Part shown: piece after piece, positions 1 to 9,146 of the stretch
Layout of the letters: each line of letters starts with the position of its first letter
How positions within the stretch are numbered: position 1 is the first letter of the stretch
Assembly (NCBI RefSeq): GCF_000463115.2
Contig: NZ_AWFX01000057.1
Span: forward strand, 256,428 to 320,427
Reading direction: 5' to 3'
DNA length: 64,000 bases
From: Franconibacter helveticus LMG 23732
GTDB taxonomy: Bacteria; Pseudomonadota; Gammaproteobacteria; Enterobacterales; Enterobacteriaceae
Translations under genes and position numbers: made by a program
Notes under the pieces: model-generated
The model's input: only the letters and a program-made list of their open reading frames with translations
Databases searched by the model: none
Told to the model about the DNA's origin: nothing

Positions 1-19
1 TTTCCCCGCCATGCGTTTT

Positions 20-50
20 AAAGCCCGGCAGCCCTGCTCCCGGGCTTTTT
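20..50. terminator. Bidirectional intrinsic terminator at left edge
   Basis: The arm AAAGCCCGG (20-28) pairs with CCGGGCTTT (40-48) around an 11-base loop. A run of five T follows on the plus strand, with a shorter T/A tract on the minus strand. It lies just past the stop of the minus-strand transporter gene. It probably also ends an unseen plus-strand gene to the left of the window. Confidence 0.75.
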
Positions 51-53
51 CAT

Positions 54-1358
54 TCAGAGCTTGCCAAGAAGCCTGAACCAGCCGTAATCAAGCGGCAGCA
101 GCACCAGAAACGTCGCGACCGCCAGCCACAGACAAAGCTTCATGCCCGCCCGCGCCGGTACTTTGCCAAGCGCCATCGCCACGACTATCGGCGAGGCCTG
201 ATAAGGCAGCAACGGCGTCGAATAGCCTAAAACCTGAATCATAATCACGGAAAGCAGCGGGAAACCTGTCGTCTGCGAAAAACTTTGCGCCAGCGTGGTG
301 TACAGCGCCGGTACGCCGTTCGCGGTCATAATAAAGTTGAGCACGGTAGTAATGCCTGTCAGGGCGGCAAAGCTTGTGAAGGGCTTATCGGCATCCAGCG
401 GCATGACATGCAGCAGCGCTTCGCCCACCGCACGGCCCAGCCCGGTTTGCGTGACCGTGGTGGCAAGCCCCAGGATACCGGCCACATAAATGCAGGTGCG
501 CATGTTCACGCCGCTGGAAAATTCCTCTCCCGAAATAAAACCCACGCGCGGCAGCAGCGTGACGACCGCGGCGGCAAGCCCGGTCCACGCCGGACCTATG
601 CCGTGCCAGCTTTCTGTTACCCAAAGCGTTAATACCACCAGCAGAAGCCAGGCAAGACGTTTTTCCGCGCGGCTCATGGGCGGCGCAGGCGGTAAATGTT
701 GCGCAGGCTTCGCTTTTCCCGGGAAGAGCCAGCAGATAAGCGCAATCAGTATCAGCCCCTTAAGCATGCCCAGCACCGGGGTATGGAGCAGCAGATAGGG
801 CAGATAGTTCAGATGCAGGCCGTAAGACCCTTCCGCCGCGCCGCTCATCACAAGGTTAGGCACGTTGGCGGGCAAGATCGTCGCGGAAAGCTGGAATGTG
901 CCAAAACCGACCGCCAGCGCCAGACCGTACCAGCCGCGCGTGCCCTCCTCTACGCCAGCGCGCTTCGCCATGGCCGCCACAATCGGCATAAGCAGCGCAA
1001 TGCGCCCCATGTTTGAAGGCATCACGAATGCCAGCGCGTAGCTGAGTAAAACCACGCTGCCGACCATTTGCCACCAGGCGCCGGTAAGCTGCGCTGACAG
1101 CGCCCTCGCCGCCCGGTCGGCCAGGCCGGTTTTGCGAATCGCGACGCCCAGCACAAAGCCGCTGAATACCAGCCAGAACGCAGAAGAGGCGAAGCCGCTG
1201 AAAATGGTTTCCGCCGGGGCGATTTTTAAAACCATCGCTACCGTAAAAAAGAGCAGCGCGGTAATAAACTCCGCCAGCAGGGAGGTCGCCCACAGAATAA
1301 TAGTGAGCAGAATAACCAGCGTAGGCAAAAACAGAGGATGAGAAAACCAGTGCGACAT
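54..1358 (-). CDS. DASS/SLC13-family anion permease
   Basis: This is a 434-residue, very hydrophobic inner-membrane protein with about a dozen predicted membrane segments. The stretch SNMGRIALLMPIVAAMA near residue 114 resembles the substrate/Na-site loop of divalent anion:Na symporters (SLC13/DASS, the citrate, succinate and tartrate carriers). A second related half follows the hydrophilic break near residues 215-230. The start is supported by an AGGAG about eight bases upstream. The substrate cannot be read from sequence; a di- or tricarboxylate, or sulfate given the sbp neighbour, is possible. It sits downstream of cdh in the same direction, separated by 62 bases that carry a GTTTAC/GTAAAC inverted repeat (1387-1414). 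That repeat could be an operator. I do not recall a gene of this kind at this place in E. coli. Confidence 0.8.
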   Translation of the reverse strand: MSHWFSHPLFLPTLVILLTIILWATSLLAEFITALLFFTVAMVLKIAPAETIFSGFASSAFWLVFSGFVLGVAIRKTGLADRAARALSAQLTGAWWQMVGSVVLLSYALAFVMPSNMGRIALLMPIVAAMAKRAGVEEGTRGWYGLALAVGFGTFQLSATILPANVPNLVMSGAAEGSYGLHLNYLPYLLLHTPVLGMLKGLILIALICWLFPGKAKPAQHLPPAPPMSRAEKRLAWLLLVVLTLWVTESWHGIGPAWTGLAAAVVTLLPRVGFISGEEFSSGVNMRTCIYVAGILGLATTVTQTGLGRAVGEALLHVMPLDADKPFTSFAALTGITTVLNFIMTANGVPALYTTLAQSFSQTTGFPLLSVIMIQVLGYSTPLLPYQASPIVVAMALGKVPARAGMKLCLWLAVATFLVLLPLDYGWFRLLGKL

Positions 1359-1420
1359 ACCTGTCTCCTGTCGAAATTTCGGGCAAGTTTACACTGCCGC
1401 ACGGTTAAGTAAACGTCACC

Positions 1421-2185
1421 TTACCCCTGAGAATTAAGGATGCCGCAGTCGTGATCCTGAATCTCCTCAGCGGAAGCCAGGTTAAAATCCAGCAGGTTAC
1501 GGGCGGTCGCCAGCAGGATAAACGAACCATCTTTCTGCTTCGCTATCGCCAGCCCATAACGTCCCATATGGCCGCGCGCCTGCTCTACTTCTTCCGCCAG
1601 CATCATAAAGGGGCTGCGCCGGGAAAGCTCCGCCTCTGTCACACGCCGCGCCAGATAATCATGGCCGCGTAATCCGCCTGGAAAGGGTTGCCACTGGCTG
1701 CTGATGCGATGGATATTGTCATCCAGCCGGGCGCGCACATCCGGTCGCAGGCAGGAGATATGAACATGCAGATGGTTTTGCGAACGTCCCAGCCGGGAAT
1801 TTATGGCAAGCGATATGGCTTCGTCCGGCACCTTTTCGCCACGCTTTTCACTCATAAAACGCCGCGCCTGCCACGAATGCCAAAAGAAGTTGGGTGTTTG
1901 CGCCTCAAGAAGCAGCGGGCTTTCCACGCCGTTAATACGCCAAGCCGGCATTAACAAATACTGTAGCGGCCCGTTACGGTCTTTCAGCACCGTATAGCCA
2001 TCAGCAAGATTCACCTGCACGCAGGGCGCCGGGCGGTTTTCCCGCTGCTGATGCGGCACGCATTGTTCTATTGCTATATGCCGCAGCGCATCAGGATTAT
2101 CGGGTTTTAAAGCATACCAGGCCAGGATGGCGGTGATAGCCAGCAGCGACAGGAGTGCAAAAATGACGTATAGCGTTCGCTTCAT
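1421..2185 (-). CDS. cdh: CDP-diacylglycerol pyrophosphatase
   Basis: Cdh hydrolyses CDP-diacylglycerol to phosphatidate and CMP in the inner membrane, recycling a phospholipid precursor. The 254-residue protein has one N-terminal membrane anchor (about residues 4-23) and a periplasmic domain. The HIT-type histidine triad N-H-L-H-V-H lies at residues 137-142. The motifs [10 protein letters not shown] and PGGLRGH, and the C-terminal SAEEIQDH, match E. coli Cdh closely. It lies downstream of sbp in the same direction, as in E. coli, but a terminator separates the two, so it probably has its own promoter in 2186-2257. No defects were seen. Confidence 0.95.
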   Translation of the reverse strand: MKRTLYVIFALLSLLAITAILAWYALKPDNPDALRHIAIEQCVPHQQRENRPAPCVQVNLADGYTVLKDRNGPLQYLLMPAWRINGVESPLLLEAQTPNFFWHSWQARRFMSEKRGEKVPDEAISLAINSRLGRSQNHLHVHISCLRPDVRARLDDNIHRISSQWQPFPGGLRGHDYLARRVTEAELSRRSPFMMLAEEVEQARGHMGRYGLAIAKQKDGSFILLATARNLLDFNLASAEEIQDHDCGILNSQG

Positions 2186-2257
2186 GCTTCATCCTTTTTT
2201 ATTCCGGGAAGCTGAGCGTAACGCAAAAAGGGCGGGAAATGAGGAGATTTATCGGCA

Positions 2258-2290
2258 AAAAGGCGGCCAGCGCTGCGCTACCCGCCTTTT
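2258..2290 (-). terminator. Intrinsic terminator of sbp
   Basis: Nine-base arms AAAAGGCGG (2258-2266) and CCGCCTTTT (2282-2290) form a hairpin. Read on the minus strand it ends in five T. It sits 30 bases past the sbp stop codon. Confidence 0.85.
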
Positions 2291-2320
2291 AAGATTGCCG
2301 CTTCCCTGCGGCCCGTGATC

Positions 2321-3310
2321 TTAACGCTTGCTGATTTGGTCGAAGGTGCCGCCGTTAGAGAAATGCGCTTTTTGCGCTTTCGTCCAGCCGCCGAACACAT
2401 CATCAATGGTAAACAGCTTCAGTTTCGGGAAGGTGTTTTCATATTTTTTCGCGACCGCCGGGTCGCGCGGGCGGTAGAAGTTCTTCGCCGCAATCTCCTG
2501 GCCTTCCGGCGAGTAGAGATATTTCAGGTACGCTTCCGCCACCGCTTTGGTGCCTTTCTTGTCGACGACTTTGTCCACGACAGAGACAGTCGGCTCCGCG
2601 AGAATAGACTCGCTCGGCGTTACAATTTCAAACTTATCTTTGCCAAGCTCGTTCGCCGCCAGCAACGCTTCGTTTTCCCAGGCAATCAGCACATCGCCGA
2701 TGCCGCGCTCAACAAAGGTATTGGTCGAGCCGCGCGCGCCGGAATCCAGCACTTCAACATTTTTATACAGCGCTTTGACGAAATCCTGCGCTTTCGCCTG
2801 GTCGCCGTTGTTCTGATGCAGCGCATAGCCCCATGCCGCCAGGTAATTCCAGCGAGCGCCGCCGGAACTCTTCGGGTTCGGCGTAATGACCGAGACGCCC
2901 GGCTTCACAAGGTCGTTCCAGTCGCGGATCTGTTTCGGGTTGCCCTTGCGTACAAGGAAAACGATGGTGGAAGTATAAGGCGCGGAGTTGTCCGGCAGGC
3001 GCTGGATCCAGTTTTTATCGATACGACCGCGCTCCGCAATGGCGTCAACGTCATAAGCGAGCGCCAGCGTAACGACATCCGCCTCAATGCCGTTAATTAC
3101 CGAAGTGGCTTGCTTGCCGGAGCCGCCGTGCGACTGGCGAACCGTCACGTTATCGCCCGTTTCTTTTTTCCAGTGCGCGCTGAAGGCCTTGTTATATTCT
3201 TCATACAGCTCACGCGTTGGGTCATAGGAGACGTTTAATAACTGGATATCCTTTGCCAGTACGCTCGTCGACGCCAACAGTAATGTTAACCCTACTCCCC
3301 ACTTGTTCAT
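2321..3310 (-). CDS. sbp: Periplasmic sulfate-binding protein
   Basis: Sbp binds sulfate in the periplasm and delivers it to the CysTWA ABC transporter for cysteine synthesis. The 329 residues equal the E. coli length. A signal peptide ends after residue 19 (A-S-T-S-V-L-A before [12 protein letters not shown]). The family blocks [19 protein letters not shown] and [13 protein letters not shown] are present and nearly unchanged. It is flanked by its own terminator and by the terminator of pfkA, so it is transcribed alone. CysB control would be expected from the family, but I did not identify a CysB site by eye in 3311-3420. Confidence 0.97.
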   Translation of the reverse strand: MNKWGVGLTLLLASTSVLAKDIQLLNVSYDPTRELYEEYNKAFSAHWKKETGDNVTVRQSHGGSGKQATSVINGIEADVVTLALAYDVDAIAERGRIDKNWIQRLPDNSAPYTSTIVFLVRKGNPKQIRDWNDLVKPGVSVITPNPKSSGGARWNYLAAWGYALHQNNGDQAKAQDFVKALYKNVEVLDSGARGSTNTFVERGIGDVLIAWENEALLAANELGKDKFEIVTPSESILAEPTVSVVDKVVDKKGTKAVAEAYLKYLYSPEGQEIAAKNFYRPRDPAVAKKYENTFPKLKLFTIDDVFGGWTKAQKAHFSNGGTFDQISKR

Positions 3311-3427
3311 CGCACGCTCTCTTGAAAAATAATGTTGTGATGAAAAGAGCGTGCCAGAAAGCGTGGCGCTGATTAAAGAATAAAAAAAGATTGGCTATAA
3401 CCTGTGGGAATAAATGGAGACAAAAAA

Positions 3428-3447
3428 AAGCCGGGTTGCCCCGGCTT
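3428..3447 (-). terminator. Intrinsic terminator of pfkA
   Basis: The arms AAGCCGGG (3428-3435) and CCCGGCTT (3440-3447) enclose a four-base loop. On the minus strand the hairpin is followed by eight T (3423-3430 overlap). It lies directly downstream of the pfkA stop codon. Confidence 0.9.
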
Positions 3448-3456
3448 CTTATTAAC

Positions 3457-4419
3457 TTAGTAAAGCTTCTTGGCGCATTCCAGCCAGTCGCCTTTAAACG
3501 GACGCTTCATATTTTCGATAGCGTCGATGATGTCGTGATGCACCATCTTCTCGTTCTGGATACCTACGCAGCGGCCGCCGTAGCCCTGCAACAGCAGTTC
3601 GATAGCGTACGCGCCCATGCGGGAGGCGAGGATACGGTCGTAAGGCACCGGAGAACCGCCGCGCTGAATGTGACCCAGCACGGTCGCACGGGTTTCGCGT
3701 TTGGTTTCGGATTCAATATACTTCGCCAGTTCATCGATATCGCAAATGTGCTCGGTAATGGCGACGATAGCGTGCTTTTTACCTTTGGCGATGCCGGCTT
3801 TGATTTCCGCAACCAGATCTTCACGGTTGAATTCCACTTCCGGCAGAACGATAAACTCGCAACCGCCCGCAATGGCCGCCGCCAGCGTCAGGTCGCCGCA
3901 GTAGCGGCCCATAACTTCAACGATAGAGATACGCTGGTGGGAAGAAGAGGTATCGCGCAGACGGTCAATTGCTTCAACAACAGTATGCAGCGCGGTGAAG
4001 TAGCCGATGGTGTAGTCGGTGCCGGCTACGTCGTTATCAATGGTGCCCGGCAGGCCGATGCAAGGAAAACCCATTTCAGTCAGACGCTTAGCGCCCATAT
4101 AGGAACCATCGCCGCCGATAACCACCAGCGCGTCGATGCCGCGTTTTTTCATGTTTTCGATAGCCACGGCGCGGATGTGTTCTTCACGGAATTCCGGGAA
4201 ACGCGCTGAGCCCAGGAATGTGCCGCCGCGGTTGATCATGTCGGAAACGCTGTAGCGGTCGAGTTGGATCATACGGTCTTCATAAAGGCCCAGGTAGCCG
4301 TCGTAAATGCCGAATACTTCCAGCCCTTCAGTTAAGGCTGCGCGGACCACGCCACGGATAGCAGCGTTCATGCCCGGCGCATCACCGCCACTCGTCAACA
4401 CACCGATTTTCTTAATCAT
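3457..4419 (-). CDS. pfkA: ATP-dependent 6-phosphofructokinase I
   Basis: PfkA phosphorylates fructose-6-phosphate to fructose-1,6-bisphosphate, the committed step of glycolysis, and works as a cytoplasmic tetramer. From the chosen ATG the product is 320 residues, the E. coli length. It begins [20 protein letters not shown], with the nucleotide-binding GGDGS loop near residue 102 and the catalytic TIDND motif near 125. The reading frame stays open for 50 codons upstream, but that stretch shows no similarity to the family. AGAGG stands just before the ATG at 4419. The gene is monocistronic, with a strong terminator, and has a 182-base upstream gap to fieF. Confidence 0.98.
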   Translation of the reverse strand: MIKKIGVLTSGGDAPGMNAAIRGVVRAALTEGLEVFGIYDGYLGLYEDRMIQLDRYSVSDMINRGGTFLGSARFPEFREEHIRAVAIENMKKRGIDALVVIGGDGSYMGAKRLTEMGFPCIGLPGTIDNDVAGTDYTIGYFTALHTVVEAIDRLRDTSSSHQRISIVEVMGRYCGDLTLAAAIAGGCEFIVLPEVEFNREDLVAEIKAGIAKGKKHAIVAITEHICDIDELAKYIESETKRETRATVLGHIQRGGSPVPYDRILASRMGAYAIELLLQGYGGRCVGIQNEKMVHHDIIDAIENMKRPFKGDWLECAKKLY

Positions 4420-4601
4420 GACTACCTCTGAACGTAGAATACTAAATGAATTCTGTTGCCGAATACCGCCGCGCTCTGGCGAAACGGCCGACCAATGCTG
4501 CAAATAGTAACGTAACCGCTCGTTGCTGAATTGATTCAGGTCAGGCCACAGAGGACTGACTTTTACCAAAAAAGGCTACACACAGAAGCCCGCTGCGGCA
4601 A

Positions 4602-5507
4602 TTACTTAAGCTCAAACTGGCCCTGCTGCGGCTGGGGTACCACCGAGCAAGGATCCTGATGAATAATCACATCTGACCCCGGAAAATGCGCCAGAATCGC
4701 CTGTTCCACTTGTTCAGCGACCAGATGCGCCTGAACCAGCGGCAAATTATCTTCCATTTCCAGATGAAGTTGAATAAAGCGGGTCGGCCCTGACTGCCGC
4801 GTGCGAAGATCGTGCGCTCCTCTGACGCCGGGCCAGGAGGAGACGATATCAATGATTGCCTGACGTTCGTTATCGGGTAAAGCGCGATCCAGTAAAGACT
4901 GCACCGCCTCATAACCCATTCGTAAAGCACTATACAGAATATAGATGCCAATACCGAGCGCGAACAACGAATCGGCACGATGCCAGCCATACCACGATAG
5001 CGCCAGCGCAACCAGAATCGCGCCGTTCATCATAACATCAGACTGATAGTGAAGCATATCCGCCCGTACGGCCTGGCTGCGGGTTTTACGCACAACCCAG
5101 CGCTGGAATGTTACCAGCGCCAGCGTGCTGACGAGCGCTGCCAGAGTAACGACCATACCCACGCCCGGTTCGTTCATCGGTTCCGGCTGCGCCAGATGTT
5201 GAATGCTGGTCAGAAAGAGAAATAAGGCCGAGCCGGAAATAAACATGCTCTGCGCCAGCGCCGCCAGAGATTCCGCTTTGCCGTGACCAAACGTATGTTC
5301 CTCATCAGCAGGCTGAAGAGAGTACCGCACGACCAACAGGTTGGTCAGCGAAGCGGCGATATCTACCAGAGAATCTACCAGCGCCGCCAGGATACTGACC
5401 GAGCCGGTATACCACCAGGCGAAAATTTTGATAATCAGCAGCAGCGAAGCCATAACCGTGGCGGCGACGGCGGCCCGATTTACCAGTTGCGCATAAGTAT
5501 GATTCAT
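4602..5507 (-). CDS. fieF: Cation-efflux pump FieF (YiiP), CDF family
   Basis: FieF is a proton-coupled exporter of Fe2+ and Zn2+ in the inner membrane and works as a homodimer. The 301-residue protein has six membrane helices followed by a cytoplasmic metal-binding domain. The transport-site residues D45 and D49 (LVDSLVDI) and H153 and D157 (HYQSD) are all present at the E. coli positions. The start at 5507 is preferred over a GTG two codons upstream because GGAG lies five bases before this ATG. It is followed by pfkA in the same direction but lies 182 bases from it. The C-terminal tail differs from E. coli ([11 protein letters not shown]). Confidence 0.96.
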   Translation of the reverse strand: MNHTYAQLVNRAAVAATVMASLLLIIKIFAWWYTGSVSILAALVDSLVDIAASLTNLLVVRYSLQPADEEHTFGHGKAESLAALAQSMFISGSALFLFLTSIQHLAQPEPMNEPGVGMVVTLAALVSTLALVTFQRWVVRKTRSQAVRADMLHYQSDVMMNGAILVALALSWYGWHRADSLFALGIGIYILYSALRMGYEAVQSLLDRALPDNERQAIIDIVSSWPGVRGAHDLRTRQSGPTRFIQLHLEMEDNLPLVQAHLVAEQVEQAILAHFPGSDVIIHQDPCSVVPQPQQGQFELK

Positions 5508-5703
5508 AACCACTCCAGCACCTTAAGCGGCAAGTATAACGGATAGCCTCGCAGGCAAAGATGAAAAAAAGCGTCTCGCCGTATGCCACTTCTGACGAAT
5601 GCCGCCTCGCCGGTTCTGCTTAAATTCTATGCTGTCGCGCCAGATGAGCGAGAAGGTCTGTAAAGAGCCGGTGACAAAGCTGCTGGTTACGCGGAAAAAA
5701 GGC

Positions 5704-5761
5704 AAAAAAAACCCCCTCGTCATGAGGGGGAAGACAGGGATGGTGTCTATGGCAAGGAAAA
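5704..5761 (-). ncRNA. cpxQ: CpxQ sRNA in the cpxP 3' UTR
   Basis: On the minus strand, bases 5761 to 5704 begin TTTTCCTTGCCATAGACACC, continue into ATCCCTGTCTT and end in a CCCCCTC/GAGGGGG hairpin with eight T. From memory this matches the 58-nt Hfq-dependent CpxQ of E. coli and Salmonella, including its length. CpxQ is cut by RNase E from the 3' end of cpxP mRNA and represses envelope-protein mRNAs during Cpx stress. The hairpin (5712-5730) also serves as the cpxP terminator. The 5' end is inferred from homology, not measured. Confidence 0.9.
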
Positions 5762-5769
5762 CAGGGTTG

Positions 5770-6279
5770 TTACTGGTTACTACGGGTACTGCTACTAAAA
5801 ACGTTTTTTGAAGCGCCAGGCCATTGCACCTGGGCCACTTCGCGAAGCTGTCGCATGCGCTGCTGATGCTTCTCGTTTAAAACCGCTTGCTGCTCTGGCG
5901 TTAACAGACGGAACATTTGGTTGCGCACTTTCGCCATTTCAACCTGGCGGGCGACCTGTTCCTGCGCCATCTTTTCTGCCTGAGCGCGCACAGCGTTTTC
6001 ATCAAAATTTTCTGCGGTCACCAGCCTGTGCATGGTGTCCATTTCACTAACATTAACAGGGGGCTGTTCATGCCGCGCCTGCTGCATCAAGTCCCGCATT
6101 TGCTGACGCTGATGCTCCGTGAGATTGATGCCGTCGAACATATGGCTCTGCACACTGTTACGTTGCGAAAGCGCTTCAGTCGGATGCCAGTTATCGCCGT
6201 TTACGACTTCAGCAGCCTGGCTGGCCAGTGCACCGAACGCCAGTGTTGAGGCCATGACGGCAGTAATAACATTGCGCAT
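5770..6279 (-). CDS. cpxP: Periplasmic Cpx-pathway inhibitor/adaptor CpxP
   Basis: CpxP is a periplasmic helical dimer that binds the CpxA sensor domain to keep it off. It also hands misfolded pilins and other clients to DegP. The product is 169 residues with a signal peptide ending after ALASQA (about residue 22). Two LTxxQ repeats (L-T-E-H-Q and L-T-P-E-Q) are the family hallmark. CAGGAG precedes the ATG at 6279; the frame is open for 23 more codons upstream without similarity. It is divergent from cpxRA and preceded by a perfect CpxR box. Its 3' UTR encodes CpxQ. Confidence 0.97.
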   Translation of the reverse strand: MRNVITAVMASTLAFGALASQAAEVVNGDNWHPTEALSQRNSVQSHMFDGINLTEHQRQQMRDLMQQARHEQPPVNVSEMDTMHRLVTAENFDENAVRAQAEKMAQEQVARQVEMAKVRNQMFRLLTPEQQAVLNEKHQQRMRQLREVAQVQWPGASKNVFSSSTRSNQ

Positions 6280-6360
6280 CACTGACTCCTGAAAAACTTG
6301 TGTGCTGCGATTCCACGAAAATGAGTCTACGATTTGGGCTGCAAACATGCGTCAGGGGGT

Positions 6361-6375
6361 GTAAAACAACGTAAA
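6361..6375. promoter_or_regulatory. CpxR box between cpxP and cpxRA
   Basis: GTAAA-ACAAC-GTAAA is a perfect match to the CpxR consensus GTAAA-N5-GTAAA. It lies 82 bases upstream of the cpxP start and 54 bases upstream of the cpxR start. It can therefore serve both autoregulation of cpxRA and induction of cpxP and CpxQ. Confidence 0.92.
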
Positions 6376-6429
6376 GTCATGGATTAGCGAGTCTTGATGA
6401 CGTAATTTCTGCCTCGGAGGTACTTAACA

Positions 6430-7128
6430 ATGAATAAAATTTTGTTAGTTGATGATGACCGCGAGCTGACTTCCCTGCTAAAGGAATTGCTCGACATGGA
6501 AGGTTTTAACGTACTCGTTGCCCATGACGGGGAGCAGGCGCTTGACCTCCTGGATGACAGCATCGACCTGCTTTTGCTCGACGTAATGATGCCGAAGAAA
6601 AACGGCATTGATACCCTTAAAGAGCTGCGCCAGACTCACCAGACTCCCGTAATAATGCTTACCGCGCGAGGCAGCGAGCTTGACCGCGTGCTGGGTCTTG
6701 AACTTGGCGCCGATGATTATCTGCCTAAACCGTTTAATGACCGCGAGCTGGTAGCCCGTATTCGCGCTATTTTGCGCCGCTCACACTGGAGCGAGCAGCA
6801 GCAAAACAGCGAAAGCGGTTCGCCCACGCTGGAAGTTGACGCGTTAAGTCTCAACCCGGGCCGCCAGGAGGCCAGCTTTGACGGCCAGACGCTTGAGCTT
6901 ACCGGCACTGAATTCACTCTGCTTTACCTGCTGGCGCAGCACTTAGGCCAGGTGGTTTCCCGCGAGCATTTAAGCCAGGAAGTGCTGGGCAAGCGCTTAA
7001 CGCCGTTTGACCGCGCTATCGATATGCATATTTCCAACCTGCGCCGCAAACTGCCGGATCGCAAAGATGGCCACCCGTGGTTTAAAACGCTGCGCGGACG
7101 CGGTTATCTGATGGTGGCGACTTCATGA
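6430..7128 (+). CDS. cpxR: Response regulator CpxR
   Basis: CpxR is an OmpR-type response regulator that, once phosphorylated by CpxA, activates periplasmic quality-control genes and restrains envelope complexes. The 232 residues comprise a receiver domain with the acidic pocket D8-D10, the phospho-acceptor D51 (LLLLDVMMP) and the switch lysine in LPKPF. A winged-helix DNA-binding domain spans residues 130-230. The start is preceded by GGAGG. Its stop overlaps the cpxA start by four bases (ATGA), giving translational coupling. Confidence 0.98.
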   Translation: MNKILLVDDDRELTSLLKELLDMEGFNVLVAHDGEQALDLLDDSIDLLLLDVMMPKKNGIDTLKELRQTHQTPVIMLTARGSELDRVLGLELGADDYLPKPFNDRELVARIRAILRRSHWSEQQQNSESGSPTLEVDALSLNPGRQEASFDGQTLELTGTEFTLLYLLAQHLGQVVSREHLSQEVLGKRLTPFDRAIDMHISNLRRKLPDRKDGHPWFKTLRGRGYLMVATS

Positions 7129-8498
7129 TAGGCAGCCTTACCGCCCGCATCTTCGCCATTTTCTGGTTAACGCTGGCGCTGGTGCTGATGCTGGTATTGA
7201 TGTTGCCGAAGCTCGATACCCGTCAAATGACGGAATTGCTGGAAAGCGAACAGCGTCAGGGCACGATGATTGAGCAGCATGTTGAAGCTGAACTGGAAAA
7301 CGACCCGCCTAACGATCTCATGTGGTGGCGTCGTTTGTTTCGTGCGATTGATAAATGGGCGCCGCCGGGCCAGCGTTTGTTGCTGGTAACCAGCGAGGGC
7401 CGCGTTATCGGCGCAGAACGCAATGAAATGCAGATCATTCGCAACTTTATCGGCCAGTCTGATAACGCAGATCATCCGCAAAAGAAAAAATATGGCCGCG
7501 TGGAGTTAGTCGGACCGTTTTCCGTGCGTGATGGCGAGGATAATTATCAGCTTTACCTGATTCGCCCGGCCAGCAGCTCGCAGTCAGACTTCATAAACCT
7601 GCTGTTCGACAGGCCGTTATTACTGCTTATTGTGACCATGCTGGTCAGCGCGCCGCTGCTGCTATGGCTTGCCTGGAGCCTTGCGCGCCCGGCCCGTAAG
7701 CTCAAGAACGCCGCCGATGAAGTTGCCCGGGGCAACCTGCGCCAGCATCCGGAACTGGAAGCCGGGCCGCAGGAGTTTATCGCCGCCGGCGCCAGCTTTA
7801 ACCAGATGGTGACTGCGCTGGAGCGCATGATGACCACCCAGCAGCGCCTGCTTTCTGACATCTCTCACGAGTTGCGCACGCCGCTTACTCGTTTGCAGCT
7901 TGGCACCGCGCTGCTGCGCCGCCGCAGCGGCGAAAGTAAAGAGCTTGAGCGCATTGAAACCGAAGCGCAGCGTCTCGACAGCATGATTAACGATCTGCTG
8001 GTCATGTCGCGCAATCAACAGAAAAACGCGCTGGTTAGCGAAACGATGAAGGCGAATCAGCTGTGGGGCGACGTGCTGGATAACGCCGCGTTTGAAGCCG
8101 AGCAGATGGGGAAAACCTTTGAAGTGACCTATCCGCCCGGCCCCTGGCCGCTGTATGGCAACCCGAACGCGCTTGAAAGCGCGCTGGAAAACATTGTCCG
8201 CAACGCGCTGCGTTATTCGCACACCAAAATCGCCGTGGCGTTTTCCGTTGATAAACAGGGCATTACCATTAATGTTGATGATGACGGCCCGGGCGTTAGC
8301 CCGGAGGACAGAGAGCAAATTTTCCGTCCTTTCTACCGTACCGATGAAGCGCGCGATCGCGAATCCGGCGGTACCGGCCTTGGGCTGGCGATTGTCGAAA
8401 CGGCAATTCAACAGCATCGCGGCTGGGTGAAAGCGGACGACAGCCCGCTTGGCGGGTTACGTTTGACTATCTGGCTGCCGCTTCACCAGCGCTCCTGA
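7125..8498 (+). CDS. cpxA: Envelope-stress sensor histidine kinase CpxA
   Basis: CpxA is an inner-membrane kinase and phosphatase for CpxR that responds to misfolded envelope proteins. The 457 residues contain membrane segments at about 7-28 and 164-184 with a periplasmic sensor between them. A HAMP linker and the H-box [13 protein letters not shown] (phosphorylated His near residue 248) follow, and the ATP-binding N and G boxes are N-A-L-R-Y and DDGPGV...GGTGLGLAI. Its start lies inside the end of cpxR. A hairpin downstream probably ends the operon. In E. coli the neighbour is yiiM/kdgT; here it is trmL. Confidence 0.98.
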   Translation: MIGSLTARIFAIFWLTLALVLMLVLMLPKLDTRQMTELLESEQRQGTMIEQHVEAELENDPPNDLMWWRRLFRAIDKWAPPGQRLLLVTSEGRVIGAERNEMQIIRNFIGQSDNADHPQKKKYGRVELVGPFSVRDGEDNYQLYLIRPASSSQSDFINLLFDRPLLLLIVTMLVSAPLLLWLAWSLARPARKLKNAADEVARGNLRQHPELEAGPQEFIAAGASFNQMVTALERMMTTQQRLLSDISHELRTPLTRLQLGTALLRRRSGESKELERIETEAQRLDSMINDLLVMSRNQQKNALVSETMKANQLWGDVLDNAAFEAEQMGKTFEVTYPPGPWPLYGNPNALESALENIVRNALRYSHTKIAVAFSVDKQGITINVDDDGPGVSPEDREQIFRPFYRTDEARDRESGGTGLGLAIVETAIQQHRGWVKADDSPLGGLRLTIWLPLHQRS

Positions 8499-8501
8499 TC
8501 A

Positions 8502-8532
8502 GCAGCCCCTCTTGTCATAGAGAGGGGCGCTG
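8502..8532 (+). terminator. Hairpin terminator after cpxA
   Basis: GCCCCTCT (8505-8512) pairs with AGAGGGGC (8521-8528), and flanking AGC/GCT extends the stem imperfectly. Only three T follow, so termination may be incomplete. Confidence 0.55.
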
Positions 8533-8626
8533 TTTCGCTCCAGCGCAGAAAACGGTGCGCTCGCCGTTGCGTATGTTTCCCGCCTGCCAATTCTGCTATT
8601 CTGCGCCCCTCGTAAAGGGGAGTGTT

Positions 8627-9100
8627 ATGCTGAATATCGTTTTGTTTGAACCTGAAATTCCACCTAATACCGGTAATATTATTCGTCTGTGCGCCAATAC
8701 AGGCTTTCGGCTGCACATCATTGAACCGATGGGATTTACCTGGGATGACAAACGCCTGCGTCGTGCCGGGCTGGATTATCATGAGTTTGCTGCGGTAACG
8801 CGCCACCACGATTACGCCGCTTTTCTGGAAGCGGAAAAACCGCAGCGCCTCTTTGCCTTAACAACAAAGGGAACGCCCGCGCACAGCGCGGTAAGCTATC
8901 AGGCCGGTGATTATCTGCTGTTCGGACCGGAAACCCGTGGGCTGCCCGCATCTATTCTCGACGCCTTGCCGAAAGAGCAAAAAATTCGTATCCCGATGAT
9001 GCCGGACAGCCGGAGCATGAATTTATCGAACTCGGTTTCGGTGGTGGTTTATGAGGCGTGGCGCCAGATGGGATATCCTGGCGCGATATTGCGAAGCTGA
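8627..9100 (+). CDS. trmL: tRNA (cytidine/uridine-2'-O-)-methyltransferase TrmL
   Basis: TrmL methylates the ribose of wobble C34/U34 in leucine tRNAs using SAM. The product is a 157-residue minimal SPOUT protein, the E. coli YibK length, beginning [20 protein letters not shown]. The knot-forming motifs FGPETRGLP and [17 protein letters not shown] bind SAM. AAAGGGGAG sits just before the ATG. It is convergent with cysE. Its position immediately after cpxA differs from E. coli K-12, where the two loci are far apart. Confidence 0.97.
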   Translation: MLNIVLFEPEIPPNTGNIIRLCANTGFRLHIIEPMGFTWDDKRLRRAGLDYHEFAAVTRHHDYAAFLEAEKPQRLFALTTKGTPAHSAVSYQAGDYLLFGPETRGLPASILDALPKEQKIRIPMMPDSRSMNLSNSVSVVVYEAWRQMGYPGAILRS

Positions 9101-9111
9101 AACAGAGTAAC

Positions 9112-9134
9112 GAGCGCCTTTGGCTCAGGCGCTC
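9112..9134. terminator. Stem-loop between convergent trmL and cysE
   Basis: The eight-base arms GAGCGCCT (9112-9119) and AGGCGCTC (9127-9134) lie between the two stop codons. Neither side has a proper T run, so this may be a weak terminator or an mRNA 3'-end stabiliser. Confidence 0.5.
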
Positions 9135-9146
9135 AGAAAGGCTGGC

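Noticed and set aside
2315-3238. A 307-codon open frame opposite sbp, and similar long antisense frames opposite cpxA, waaC and tdh
   Set aside because: They mirror the codon structure of well-known genes on the other strand, have arginine/histidine-rich compositions typical of antisense shadows, and have no ribosome sites or family motifs.
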